A stretch of DNA of 64,000 nt from Chryseobacterium joostei. Its GTDB lineage: Bacteria; Bacteroidota; Bacteroidia; Flavobacteriales; Weeksellaceae. The position numbers were made by a program, and so were the translations under genes. The number at the start of each line of letters is the position of its first letter. Position 1 is the first letter of the stretch. The stretch is taken from the NCBI RefSeq assembly GCF_003815775.1, contig NZ_CP033926.1, positions 3,844,001-3,908,000 on the forward strand, in the 5' to 3' direction. This document shows positions 44,082 to 52,253 of this stretch, piece by piece. The notes under the pieces are model-generated. The model worked only from the letters and a program-made list of their open reading frames with translations. It did not search any database and was not told where the DNA came from.

Positions 44082-44105
44082 CAAATGTAACTATTTTTTA
44101 GTTAC
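44082..44105 (-). promoter_or_regulatory. hicAB promoter with perfect palindromic operator
   Basis: TACATTTG (minus strand, 44082-44089) is a perfect -7 box. GTAACTA-TTTTT-TAGTTAC (44087-44105) is a perfect 7-bp inverted repeat overlapping its upstream edge, well placed for autorepression by HicB through its ribbon-helix-helix domain. Confidence 0.7.
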
Positions 44106-44116
44106 AAAAAAATAAA

Positions 44117-44124
44117 TATATTTG
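44117..44124 (+). promoter_or_regulatory. Promoter -7 element for the 258-aa membrane protein gene
   Basis: TATATTTG matches TAnnTTTG exactly, 10 nt before the ATG at 44135, diverging from the hicAB promoter. The palindrome lies just upstream. Confidence 0.55.
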
Positions 44125-44134
44125 TAAAAAAATT

Positions 44135-44911
44135 ATGATTAGACTATTAGCATTATATAGATCACACATTTCTGCTTCTGTAACATTTATCTTAATATCA
44201 TTTTTTTTCAATTTATCAATTACTTTTTATACTACAGCAGATAATTATAGTAATGAAAGCCTAATAGCTCTAAAACAAAAAAGATTAAACTATTTGGACT
44301 CCTTAGATTTTAATTTAGAAAAGAATAATTCCTTACTGCAAAAAATGGTTTCTTTCAAAACAAAATCGGATAGTTTAAGAGAGGCTTCTGAGAAAAGAGG
44401 AATAATTATACTCAAATCTTTGAACTCTTATTTAAATAATAATTATCCCAAAGATTCATTAAAATATTTTTTAAACAAAGTCAATGAAATTAAGCGCGAT
44501 CTTCCATTTGAAATCGGTATTCTAAAAGCTTATAATGATATCGATCTTAGAGAAAGAAAATCTCAATACACGGCACAATTGAATTTACTTTTATCAGAAT
44601 ACGAAATTGTAAAAGATTTGAGCTTATATTATAAGAAAAAACTAAAGAGAAATAATGCAACGGATAAAAAAATGGAATCTTTTATAATTGACCAAACAGC
44701 TTATGATAATTATATAAAAGATTCCCTTTATATCATAAAATTTGATGATTCTGTTCAAAGAAAATATAAAATAGAATTTAAAAATTATGAAAATTCAATT
44801 GATGAATATGGATGGAAGGCAAAATTATATACATTTCTGTGGATCTTTTGCGCTTGTATAACTCTGATTTTATTGATAATCTCATTTTTCTTGAAATTCT
44901 TCAAACAATAA
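44135..44911 (+). CDS. Membrane-anchored coiled-coil protein of unknown function, 258 aa
   Basis: The protein has one transmembrane helix near the N-terminus (residues ~10-32) and one at the C-terminus (~232-254). The ~200 residues between them are charged and helical with Lys/Glu/Asn/Ser repeats, predicted coiled coil by eye (TFYTTADNYSNESLIALKQKRLNYLDSL...). Both ends in the membrane with a large loop outside is a possible topology. I recognise no family. It diverges from hicAB and lies just before the exporter operon. Confidence 0.75.
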   Translation: MIRLLALYRSHISASVTFILISFFFNLSITFYTTADNYSNESLIALKQKRLNYLDSLDFNLEKNNSLLQKMVSFKTKSDSLREASEKRGIIILKSLNSYLNNNYPKDSLKYFLNKVNEIKRDLPFEIGILKAYNDIDLRERKSQYTAQLNLLLSEYEIVKDLSLYYKKKLKRNNATDKKMESFIIDQTAYDNYIKDSLYIIKFDDSVQRKYKIEFKNYENSIDEYGWKAKLYTFLWIFCACITLILLIISFFLKFFKQ

Positions 44912-44945
44912 TATTTAAAGTGTGCTATAACAAATCTTAATTTTA

Positions 44946-46244
44946 TTAGGACTGATATCCTAGTAGCTTTCTGATCTGATAGAAGAATCTTTCAATTAAC
45001 CTTAGATCCTGAGTTACGATCTCCGCACTACCCCTAAGTTCTTTATCAAAGGTAAGCGTTTTATTATAGCTTGTCTTTAATCCTTTAGGCAATACCACAT
45101 CTACATAGTAGTTTCCTTTATCATCAGGAATAAGGGAAATGTTCTGAACTTTTCCTTCGATGATACCATATTCCTGAAAACGATAATTATCTAATTTGAT
45201 CAATACCTTTTCGCCAGCTACAATCTTTCCTGAGTTTACTGTAGGAACAGACATTCTGCCTACTAATTTCTCTTTATTGCTTGGCAGGATAGATACGATA
45301 GGCTCTCCGGCTTTTACAAACTGATTTTCACCAAAAAATTGCTGAAAACTGGCAATACCATCTGTGGATGAAATGACAAGATAGTTTTGTTCCCATTGCT
45401 TTAAGGCTTTTCGAAGCTGTTCAAAAAGCTGTAGCGTTTGTGCAGAGTATGTAATCTTTTCTTTTTCATTGTTAATAACCGTTACACTTTTGGTTTTATT
45501 AATATTGGAAATGCCTTCTTCTGCTTGAGAGATAGAAATATTAAGGTTTTCAAGATTTTGTTGAGCCTGAAGATATTTGATTTTCTCATTTTCAAGTTCC
45601 ATCGCAGAAATTACTCCCTGGTTGAAAAGTTCCTGAGATCTGTTGAAGTTCTTTCTGCTCAAATCATATTTTACTGATTCCAGGTTCTTCTGTTGCCTTA
45701 AGGTAGCCATTCTTATTTTATACTCAGAAATACTTTGATTGCTGGCTAAGCTTTCCGGAGCATACGGCTGTAACCTTGTGAAAAGTTCTTCATCCTGAAA
45801 AGCTTTTGCAAAGCTGTTGTATTCGCCCTGTAGCTCTCCAAGTTTATATCTTGATGCCTGTGCAAGAGGAAAAGAATTTAGTTGATTGGGAGAAATAGAA
45901 TCCACAATCTTCTTCAGCTCTAAAATATCTTTATAATTGGCTGCTGACTGCATTACGATCAATACATCATGTTTTTTTACTTGCTGATGGTCCTTGATAA
46001 ATATTTTTTCAATTTTGGTTCCAATTCTAGCCTCTATTTTCTCAGGTGGATTTTGGGAGGTTACAATAATGGGAGCCGGTACAAATTCCGGATACTTTAT
46101 GACGTAGCTCATCACAAAAATAAGTAGGATGATGATGAAAATCATTGTATTTCCCCAGCGTATCATCCAATGGGGTGGCTGGGTAAGAATATCCTGTACG
46201 CTTTCGGAGCGAAGTTCAATATTGTCTAAAATGTCTTGTTTCAT
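44946..46244 (-). CDS. HlyD-family membrane fusion protein of the peptide exporter
   Basis: This 432-aa periplasmic adaptor has a single N-terminal transmembrane helix (~33-52) and a lipoyl-type half motif (IEARIGTKIEKIFIKDHQQVKKHDVLIVM). A long coiled-coil arm (~95-250) and a second lipoyl and beta-barrel part follow (QFVKAGEPIVSILPSNKEKLVGRM). It pairs with the C39 ABC exporter 49 nt upstream, forming a type I-like secretion or bacteriocin-export complex that reaches the outer membrane through a TolC partner not seen here. Confidence 0.92.
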   Translation of the reverse strand: MKQDILDNIELRSESVQDILTQPPHWMIRWGNTMIFIIILLIFVMSYVIKYPEFVPAPIIVTSQNPPEKIEARIGTKIEKIFIKDHQQVKKHDVLIVMQSAANYKDILELKKIVDSISPNQLNSFPLAQASRYKLGELQGEYNSFAKAFQDEELFTRLQPYAPESLASNQSISEYKIRMATLRQQKNLESVKYDLSRKNFNRSQELFNQGVISAMELENEKIKYLQAQQNLENLNISISQAEEGISNINKTKSVTVINNEKEKITYSAQTLQLFEQLRKALKQWEQNYLVISSTDGIASFQQFFGENQFVKAGEPIVSILPSNKEKLVGRMSVPTVNSGKIVAGEKVLIKLDNYRFQEYGIIEGKVQNISLIPDDKGNYYVDVVLPKGLKTSYNKTLTFDKELRGSAEIVTQDLRLIERFFYQIRKLLGYQS

Positions 46245-46293
46245 TTTTTTAGAATAAAATTTCCAGGGAGATTAAAATTTTAATAAGCAGGTA

Positions 46294-48486
46294 TTAATTT
46301 CCTAGTTCGAGCTGGTTTTTAACCAATCTGTAATACTCACCTCGTAGATCAACCAGATCTGCATGGCTGCCTTCTTCTACAACCTTACCTTTATCCAATA
46401 CAATGATCTTATCGGCATGTTTTACTGTAGAAAGTCTGTGAGCAATAACAACTGCTGTTTTACCCTTGAAGAATTGTTCAAGGTTCTCCATAATGATTTT
46501 TTCGTTATTAGCATCCAATGCGGATGTAGCTTCGTCAAACAAAATATATTCCGGAGACTTGTAAACTGCTCTTGCTATAAAGAGTCTTTGCTTTTGTCCA
46601 CCACTTACTCCAACACCTTCATTTCCGATCTTTGTATTGTAACTTAAAGGGAGGGTTTCTATAAATTCTCTGATGTTTGCAATTTCTACTGCACGTCTTA
46701 ATTTTGACTTATCAATATGGTCCTCACCGATGGCAATATTATTAGCTATCGTATCATTGAATACATAGCCCTCCTGCATTACTACGCCGCAATGATCTCT
46801 CCAGAATCTTGGGGAAATATTCTTTAGATTAGTACTCCCGATTTTAATTTCTCCCTGATCAGGATCATAAAACTTCATCAAAAGTTTTAACAGGGTTGTT
46901 TTTCCACTTCCGCTGGCTCCTACAATCGCTGTAGTTTGTCGGTAGGGGATAGAAAGGTTTAGATTTTCAAAAACAGGAACATCGGATCCAATATATCTGA
47001 AAGACATATCCTTAATTTCAATATCTCTATGTGGAATTTCCGTAGCGTATTGTTCGTTTTTATCTTCTTCGTCCTCCTTATCATGGATTTCACCAAGTCT
47101 TTCAAGGGAAATTTTAGCATCCTGAGTTTGCTTGATAAAGTCGATCAACTGTAAAAGTGGGCTATTTAGCTGTCCAATTATATATTGTACAGAAAGCATC
47201 ATCCCTAGGGTTAGATTTCCACTTAAAACTAGTTTTGCAGAAAGGAAACTCACGAGGATATCTTTCATCTGGTTGATGAAGTTTCCTCCTACAGATTGCC
47301 ATTGCTCTAGGGAGAGAGATTTTATTCTTATTTTAAATAATTTTACCTGAAGAAATTCCCAATCCCATCGTTTTTGCTTTTCTGCATTATGCATTTTGAT
47401 TTCCTGCATACCGTTGATAAGCTCAATAACTTTACTTTGCTCCTGAGAAACCTGAGAGAATCTTTTATAGTCAAGTTCCTTTCTTTTTTTCAGGAAGAAG
47501 CTAATCCATCCGATATACATTGCTGCTCCTACAAGATAAACAATGAAAAGCCTATAGTCATACAGCAAAAGTACAATACTGAAGATAATAAGGTTGACCA
47601 TTGAAAACAGGGTATTCAATGAAGAACTTGTAAGAAGTTGTTCTATTCTGTGGTGGTCATTAATCCTCTGCATGATATCTCCCGTCATCCTTGTATCAAA
47701 AAAGCTTATAGGAAGTTTCATCAGCTTAATGAAGAAATCGGAAATGATTGAGATATTAATTCTGGCGGAAAGGTGGAGAAGAATCCAGCTTCGGATGACT
47801 TCAATACCCATTCTTCCGAAAAATAGCATAATCTGAGCAAGAAGCACTAAATAGATAAAGTTAATATCCTGGTTTTGTATCCCAACATCTACAATGCTTT
47901 GGGTAAGAAACGGGAAAACCAATGACAGTAAACTTCCGGCCAATAGTCCTACAGCGAGTTGTATAACAAGAGATTTGTATTTAAGAAGATATTTTGAGAG
48001 AAAAGAAAAGCTTGCCTTACTTTCCTCATTATCAAATTCAGTCTGGAAGAATGCTGGCGTAGTTTCCAGAATAAGAGCAATACCTTCCTCTGTATTTTCA
48101 TTGGCATTCTCTCCGATCCAGGATTTGATGAATTCTTCCTGGTTGTAGGTAATAAGGCCATAGCTGGGATCTGAGATATAGATCTTGTTATTTTTATCGG
48201 TTTTATAAACAACAACAAAATGGTTTTTATTCCAATGTACGATACAAGGTAGAGGGACTTCTTCCACAAGGGTTTTAAAGTCAATTTGGACTCCTAATGA
48301 GCGGAATCCTAGATTTTCTGCAGCATCACTTAGCCCAAGGAGGCTGCTTCCCTCACGAGTTGTTTCAGAAAGGGCACGAATCTGTTGTAGTGAGATGCTT
48401 TTACCGTAATATTTACTTACAATTCTAAGACAGGTAGGGCCACAATCTTTAGTGTCTGGTTGCTTATAAAAAGGAAATTTTTTCAA
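46294..48486 (-). CDS. Peptidase C39-domain ABC exporter (double-glycine leader peptidase/transporter)
   Basis: This 730-aa exporter cuts leaders after GG/GA and secretes the peptide. The N-terminal C39 peptidase domain has Gln9, catalytic Cys15 (TKDCGPTCL), His89 (NHFVVVY) and Asp106 (SDPSYG), all in place. A six-helix membrane domain follows (~160-440), then an ABC domain with Walker A GASGSGKTTL, signature VSGGQKQRLFIARAVY and Walker B YILFDEATSALD, and switch His (IAHRLST). It has no LanC or other modification domain. It is the only C39 exporter in the window. Confidence 0.95.
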   Translation of the reverse strand: MKKFPFYKQPDTKDCGPTCLRIVSKYYGKSISLQQIRALSETTREGSSLLGLSDAAENLGFRSLGVQIDFKTLVEEVPLPCIVHWNKNHFVVVYKTDKNNKIYISDPSYGLITYNQEEFIKSWIGENANENTEEGIALILETTPAFFQTEFDNEESKASFSFLSKYLLKYKSLVIQLAVGLLAGSLLSLVFPFLTQSIVDVGIQNQDINFIYLVLLAQIMLFFGRMGIEVIRSWILLHLSARINISIISDFFIKLMKLPISFFDTRMTGDIMQRINDHHRIEQLLTSSSLNTLFSMVNLIIFSIVLLLYDYRLFIVYLVGAAMYIGWISFFLKKRKELDYKRFSQVSQEQSKVIELINGMQEIKMHNAEKQKRWDWEFLQVKLFKIRIKSLSLEQWQSVGGNFINQMKDILVSFLSAKLVLSGNLTLGMMLSVQYIIGQLNSPLLQLIDFIKQTQDAKISLERLGEIHDKEDEEDKNEQYATEIPHRDIEIKDMSFRYIGSDVPVFENLNLSIPYRQTTAIVGASGSGKTTLLKLLMKFYDPDQGEIKIGSTNLKNISPRFWRDHCGVVMQEGYVFNDTIANNIAIGEDHIDKSKLRRAVEIANIREFIETLPLSYNTKIGNEGVGVSGGQKQRLFIARAVYKSPEYILFDEATSALDANNEKIIMENLEQFFKGKTAVVIAHRLSTVKHADKIIVLDKGKVVEEGSHADLVDLRGEYYRLVKNQLELGN

Positions 48487-48502
48487 AACTAATAATCATT
48501 AT

Positions 48503-48531
48503 AAAATGTCGTCATATTCTGACGACATTTT
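48503..48531 (-). terminator. Intercistronic hairpin between the peptide and exporter genes
   Basis: AAAATGTCGTCA and TGACGACATTTT form a perfect 12-bp stem with a 5-nt loop, between the peptide stop (48571) and the exporter start (48486). A strong poly-T tail is lacking, so partial termination or 3'-end protection of the peptide transcript is likely. Confidence 0.7.
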
Positions 48532-48570
48532 TACTTTATTCAATATTATAATTCAATGAAATGGCTCTGG

Positions 48571-48735
48571 CTAGTAGTAGCACCATTTGTTACATGCGTT
48601 GATAGCTCCTTCTTTGGGTGGGTTTATTTTGGATTCGCAATAGCTTGCTTCACTCTGAATTCTTGCGCATTCCTCAGTAATACCACCTTTCAGTGTTCTT
48701 AGATTCTCTCTTGAAAGTCTTTTTAGATTTTTCAT
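48571..48735 (-). CDS. Cys-rich peptide with double-glycine leader, inside the exporter operon
   Basis: A 54-aa reading frame, ATG 48735. Leader MKNLKRLSRENLRTLKGG (18 aa) ends in GG, matching the leaders at 5484, 23469 and 54165. The mature part of 36 residues has four Cys (EECAR, SYCES, NACNKWCYY). It sits between the VKOR-thioredoxin gene and its exporter, so this is the operon's own substrate. Two disulfides are plausible given the neighbouring oxidase. Confidence 0.82.
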   Translation of the reverse strand: MKNLKRLSRENLRTLKGGITEECARIQSEASYCESKINPPKEGAINACNKWCYY

Positions 48736-48836
48736 AATAAATAGTTTTTGGTTTTTCCTACTCTTTTATTAGCTTTTCGGAGATCGCTTTTATTTTTCCT
48801 AAGATAGTGAAATTTTCGAATTGCTGATATCCATTA

Positions 48837-50345
48837 CTAAAAGTCTTCATCTTCTATTAATTCATCAACAAAGAATACAATATCTTCACGATCATACTTT
48901 TCAGGGTACTGATATCCGTTGATAACAAAAACAGGGGTGAAGTTGAGACCGGCATTGCTGTTTTCTGTAGACATACCAATTAATGCATTCAGATTTTCAG
49001 ATGTAGGAACTCCTCCTGACAAGATGTTGATTTTTCCTTCATCTTTTGTTTCAAACCATTCTTCTACAGCATTCAGGAAGTCTTTTTCTGTTTTATTATT
49101 GTAGATGTGTGCTAAATCTGAGATTAATCGGGTGTATTTTTCGTCTGCTCTTTCCGGGATATAGTTGAATCTCATCTGCAGAGAAATATCATCAGGGTAC
49201 TTTTCTAAAAGATTTTCCACCAATTTATGAGCATCTTTACAGAACCCACAGTAGGGATTGGAAACGATAGAAATACGAAGTCTTGCATCCTTTTTACCTA
49301 CAGAAAAAGTATGGGTATCCTGAAATTCTATTTTCTCCTTTTGCAATAACTGATCTTTAAACAATTCATAATTTCTTTTGAATCTAAGGTTTTTCGCATT
49401 GGACTTTTGAAGCTCCTCTTTCTGTTCCAATATGGAATTGAAGTAAATAACTGTTGAGAAAATCAGTACCCATAAAATTACGATGAGCAAAAGTGTTCCG
49501 ATTTCAAATGGAAGATTTTGAAAGAAAAAACTGGTGATGGCCAATTGACCGATTAAGATGGAGATAATTAAAAGACAAACTCTACAGAAAGCTTTTTCAA
49601 CAAAAGCCTGAATATACAGAGAGTAGCCAATAGCCAATATTGAAACGATCGTAAATCCTTTTACAATATAGGCGGTTCCCGGTAAGAATAGTCCTAATAC
49701 AGAAAGTCCTGTAAAATAAATTAGCGAAAAATCAGAAAATTTTAAACCTAAAATACTGGTTTTGTCCTGTTTTATAATTTTATCGCAGGCATTAACGGTT
49801 TGGGTAGCGGTGGGGACACCACATATACTTCCAATTACAGTAGAACTATTTCCGAATTTTTGATTAAATATTTCCAACGAGATATAAACTCCTGCCAGTG
49901 AAAGAAGATTAAAAATAGCTTCGTATATCTGCAGGCTTAGAAGTGAATAAATAAGAATTATAGCGAAAATAGCATATAGAATCGGTGTGAAGTTAAATGC
50001 CAATTTATTGTCTGCCTTTTCTGCCTTTTCAAACAGAAGAACAAAATTTGTTGATTTGTTGTAAAGCTCTTCCTGGTTAAGTGTTTTAGTCTTTTCTGAG
50101 TAAACTGAGTAACTATTTCCTGATTTCTTTACTAAAGAGAAAGAATTTTCTACAATGGCGATGAATTCTTCAGGAAGCTCATTCCAATATTCCTTGTCTA
50201 ATTCATATGCATCATTTTTTACTCCCATAAAATTCAAAGTATCGCTAAATGCCAGTGCAGATGGGTAATTGGGATGGGAATTAAACTGGAAGACGAACTC
50301 CTGTTTATCAAGTTTTAAGTAGTTAATTAGTTTGTCAAAAATCAT
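48837..50345 (-). CDS. Fusion of degenerate C39-like domain, VKOR domain and thioredoxin domain
   Basis: This 502-aa protein has an N-terminal ~110-aa C39-like region (HPNYPSALAFSDTLNFMGV) that lacks a catalytic Cys, several transmembrane helices, and a VKOR-type domain with CGVPTATQTVNACDK and FCRVCLL (CxxC). A C-terminal thioredoxin-like domain has CGFC in SNPYCGFCKDAHK. VKOR proteins reoxidise a quinone-linked Cys pair and pass oxidising equivalents to thioredoxin-like domains that make disulfides. The degenerate C39 part may bind leaders. It is the first gene of the export operon. Confidence 0.88.
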   Translation of the reverse strand: MIFDKLINYLKLDKQEFVFQFNSHPNYPSALAFSDTLNFMGVKNDAYELDKEYWNELPEEFIAIVENSFSLVKKSGNSYSVYSEKTKTLNQEELYNKSTNFVLLFEKAEKADNKLAFNFTPILYAIFAIILIYSLLSLQIYEAIFNLLSLAGVYISLEIFNQKFGNSSTVIGSICGVPTATQTVNACDKIIKQDKTSILGLKFSDFSLIYFTGLSVLGLFLPGTAYIVKGFTIVSILAIGYSLYIQAFVEKAFCRVCLLIISILIGQLAITSFFFQNLPFEIGTLLLIVILWVLIFSTVIYFNSILEQKEELQKSNAKNLRFKRNYELFKDQLLQKEKIEFQDTHTFSVGKKDARLRISIVSNPYCGFCKDAHKLVENLLEKYPDDISLQMRFNYIPERADEKYTRLISDLAHIYNNKTEKDFLNAVEEWFETKDEGKINILSGGVPTSENLNALIGMSTENSNAGLNFTPVFVINGYQYPEKYDREDIVFFVDELIEDEDF

Positions 50346-50530
50346 ATTAATATTTTTATCTAAAATACACAGATGTTTTAAATAAACAAAAAAATTTTTC
50401 TTTTATTAGTGAGATATATACGGTAGTTGATAGATTTGATTTGACTTTCAATATTTTATTTTGCTGTATCTGGCTCAAAAAATATTTTTGTTGGCTATAG
50501 AATATATCTTACATTATAAAATGGTGTGCG

Positions 50531-50970
50531 CATTAGTTCCATTTTCCCACAGATGTATATTTAAAGTTTTCATGGTTAAAAGTTTACATTCATTTTAGCG
50601 CATCTGCGGGAGTAAAAGGAACTATATGATGGTATATAGCTGATGATCTGGTGAAGGATCAGTATAAATTCTCTTGTTTGCATGAGTTCCATTTTCCCAC
50701 AGATGTATATTTAAAGTTTTCATGGTTAAAGTGTTGACATTCATTTTAGCGCATCTGCGGGAGTAAAAGGAACTATATGATAGTATATAGCTGATGATCT
50801 GGTGAAGGATCAGTATAAATTCTCTTGTTTGCATTAGTTCCATTTTCCCACAGATGTATATTTAAAGTTTTCATGGTTAAAGTGTTGACATTCATTTTAG
50901 TGCATCTGTGGGAGTAAAAGGAACTATATGGTAGTATAGTTAATGATCTGGTGGAGGATCAATATAATTT
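50531..50970. repeat. Three tandem ~150-bp imperfect repeats, each with a large palindrome
   Basis: Units start at ~50531, ~50681 and ~50832 (periods 150 and 151 nt). Each holds AGTTCC...CCCACAGATG facing CATCTGCGGG...AGGAACT (89 bp in unit 1: 50535-50623) and a smaller TGATC...GATCA hairpin. Unit 3 has CATCTGTGGG, restoring a perfect pair. The unit ends against the SPASM gene 3' end. The interval 50346-50530 upstream is AT-rich; I see no gene there. Confidence 0.85.
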
Positions 50971-50991
50971 CAATGTTATTGTAAATATGTT

Positions 50992-52074
50992 TTATTTTAT
51001 GAGACTTTCCATATGATAATGCTTAATGGCTTTTTGCTTCAATGGATTTTTTGTCCAGTCTTCCCATACTCCTGTATAGGGATCATATCCGCATTTTAAC
51101 GGTTTTGAAATATCAAGTCCTTCTTTATTCGTCATATTTCTTTCTGTAAAGGCCCTGCAGTCTGTACAGACATAGCGGAATTCACAATCTTTGCAGCTTT
51201 CAATATGGTCTTTTGTGAGATTCCAGTATTTTTTGAAACCAGGTTTTGCCAAGGCATCTTCAAGACTTGAGGTATGGATGTTTTCAAAGCTTTCCGGCAT
51301 TAAGGGACAATTTTTAATATTCCCGTTGATATCAATACCGATTTTCTTGTTTAGACAGGAATTATGATTAATGGCCTCCAATACTTTTGAGAGATTAGTA
51401 TTGAAATATTTAAGGTTTACCTTACCGCAAGCGGATATTTGAATATTTTCATGGTTAAAGTTTATGGTAAACCTAAATATTTCATTGTTCTTAAAAGGTT
51501 GTTTTTTGCAGTTATAAAAAATAAGACTATCAATTCTTGAAGTAGTTTGGTTCAGAACTTGAAAAAAAGATTTATCTAAGCCCTCATGAAAAGGTGCATA
51601 TATTTCAATACTTTCTAAAACTGAGTCTTTAAATTTATTATCAATATTCTGATACTCTTCCATTGAAAATTCTCTGGTACTGTAAATCACCAAATATTTA
51701 ACACCCAGATTATCAATAGAAAGTTTTATTTTGTCAAGAGTGAGTAGGTCATTAATTTCTATAAAAATATTAGATATGTCACTATGGTCTTGAAATCTAT
51801 GAGAAAGTGGAGGGAAATTTTTGTCCCAACCATTTTCGGTAATAAAACCATACTCTTCTTCCAGTAAGAAACCTAAATATTCGTTTATAATTTCTTGAGA
51901 TTCATCATCATAATTTTTAACAAGATCTTCAAGAGAATTTACTTTCAATTCTTCAATCAGCTCATACAGTTCTAAAGGATACAGTTCTGATATATTCCTC
52001 TGAAGATCAGAAATAAGTATCCTGGTAGCTCCCTTTGTTATGGTAATATTACTGAATAGGTTAAAATATCTCAT
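50992..52074 (-). CDS. SPASM-domain protein of a grasp-with-SPASM RiPP system
   Basis: This 360-aa protein starts at ATG 52074 (MRYFNLFSN), which overlaps the stop of the upstream 60-aa gene by 4 nt (ATGA); a longer form from 52092 is less likely. The N-terminal part lacks any CxxxCxxC radical-SAM motif. The C-terminal SPASM region has the Cys clusters NHNSCLNKKIGIDINGNIKNCPLMPE ... ESCKDCEFRYVCTDCRAF ... LKCGYDP, typical of auxiliary 4Fe-4S binding. In the grasp-with-SPASM families this protein works with an ATP-grasp ligase on a precursor peptide. Here it ends the operon. Confidence 0.85.
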   Translation of the reverse strand: MRYFNLFSNITITKGATRILISDLQRNISELYPLELYELIEELKVNSLEDLVKNYDDESQEIINEYLGFLLEEEYGFITENGWDKNFPPLSHRFQDHSDISNIFIEINDLLTLDKIKLSIDNLGVKYLVIYSTREFSMEEYQNIDNKFKDSVLESIEIYAPFHEGLDKSFFQVLNQTTSRIDSLIFYNCKKQPFKNNEIFRFTINFNHENIQISACGKVNLKYFNTNLSKVLEAINHNSCLNKKIGIDINGNIKNCPLMPESFENIHTSSLEDALAKPGFKKYWNLTKDHIESCKDCEFRYVCTDCRAFTERNMTNKEGLDISKPLKCGYDPYTGVWEDWTKNPLKQKAIKHYHMESLIK

Positions 52075-52253
52075 ATCAATCTTGTCAAACATTTATAAGG
52101 TTTTAGCTTCACATAGAAATCTGTTTGGTATTTTTTACAGGAAACCGTTATATTAGGATGTTTTTTCTCGCGGCTTTTATTTTTTATAACATCAATATAT
52201 TTAAAAGTAAGAGGCAGTTTTTGCTTTTCTTTGGTCATGAAGTTCTTTTTCAT
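52071..52253 (-). CDS. 60-aa protein between the ATP-grasp and SPASM genes
   Basis: Its ATG (52253) overlaps the ATP-grasp stop by 4 nt (ATGA) and its TGA overlaps the SPASM start at 52074 in the same way (ATGA). Two stop-start overlaps argue strongly that it is translated. The protein is basic (MKKNFMTKEKQKLPLTFKYIDVIKNKSREKK...) with two Cys in SCKKYQTDF and YKCLTRLI. I do not recognise it. It could be a chaperone, leader-binding partner, or a second precursor; the position favours an essential part of the machinery. Confidence 0.75.
   Translation of the reverse strand: MKKNFMTKEKQKLPLTFKYIDVIKNKSREKKHPNITVSCKKYQTDFYVKLKPYKCLTRLI

Noticed and set aside
50622..50843. 73-aa minus-strand reading frame across the tandem repeats
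   Set aside because: It is produced by translating the 150-bp repeat; the third unit shifts frame by one base, and the sequence duplicates itself.
50531..50970. Possible CRISPR array
   Set aside because: There are only three units of ~150 bp, adjacent without spacers, and no cas genes; this is a tandem palindromic repeat.
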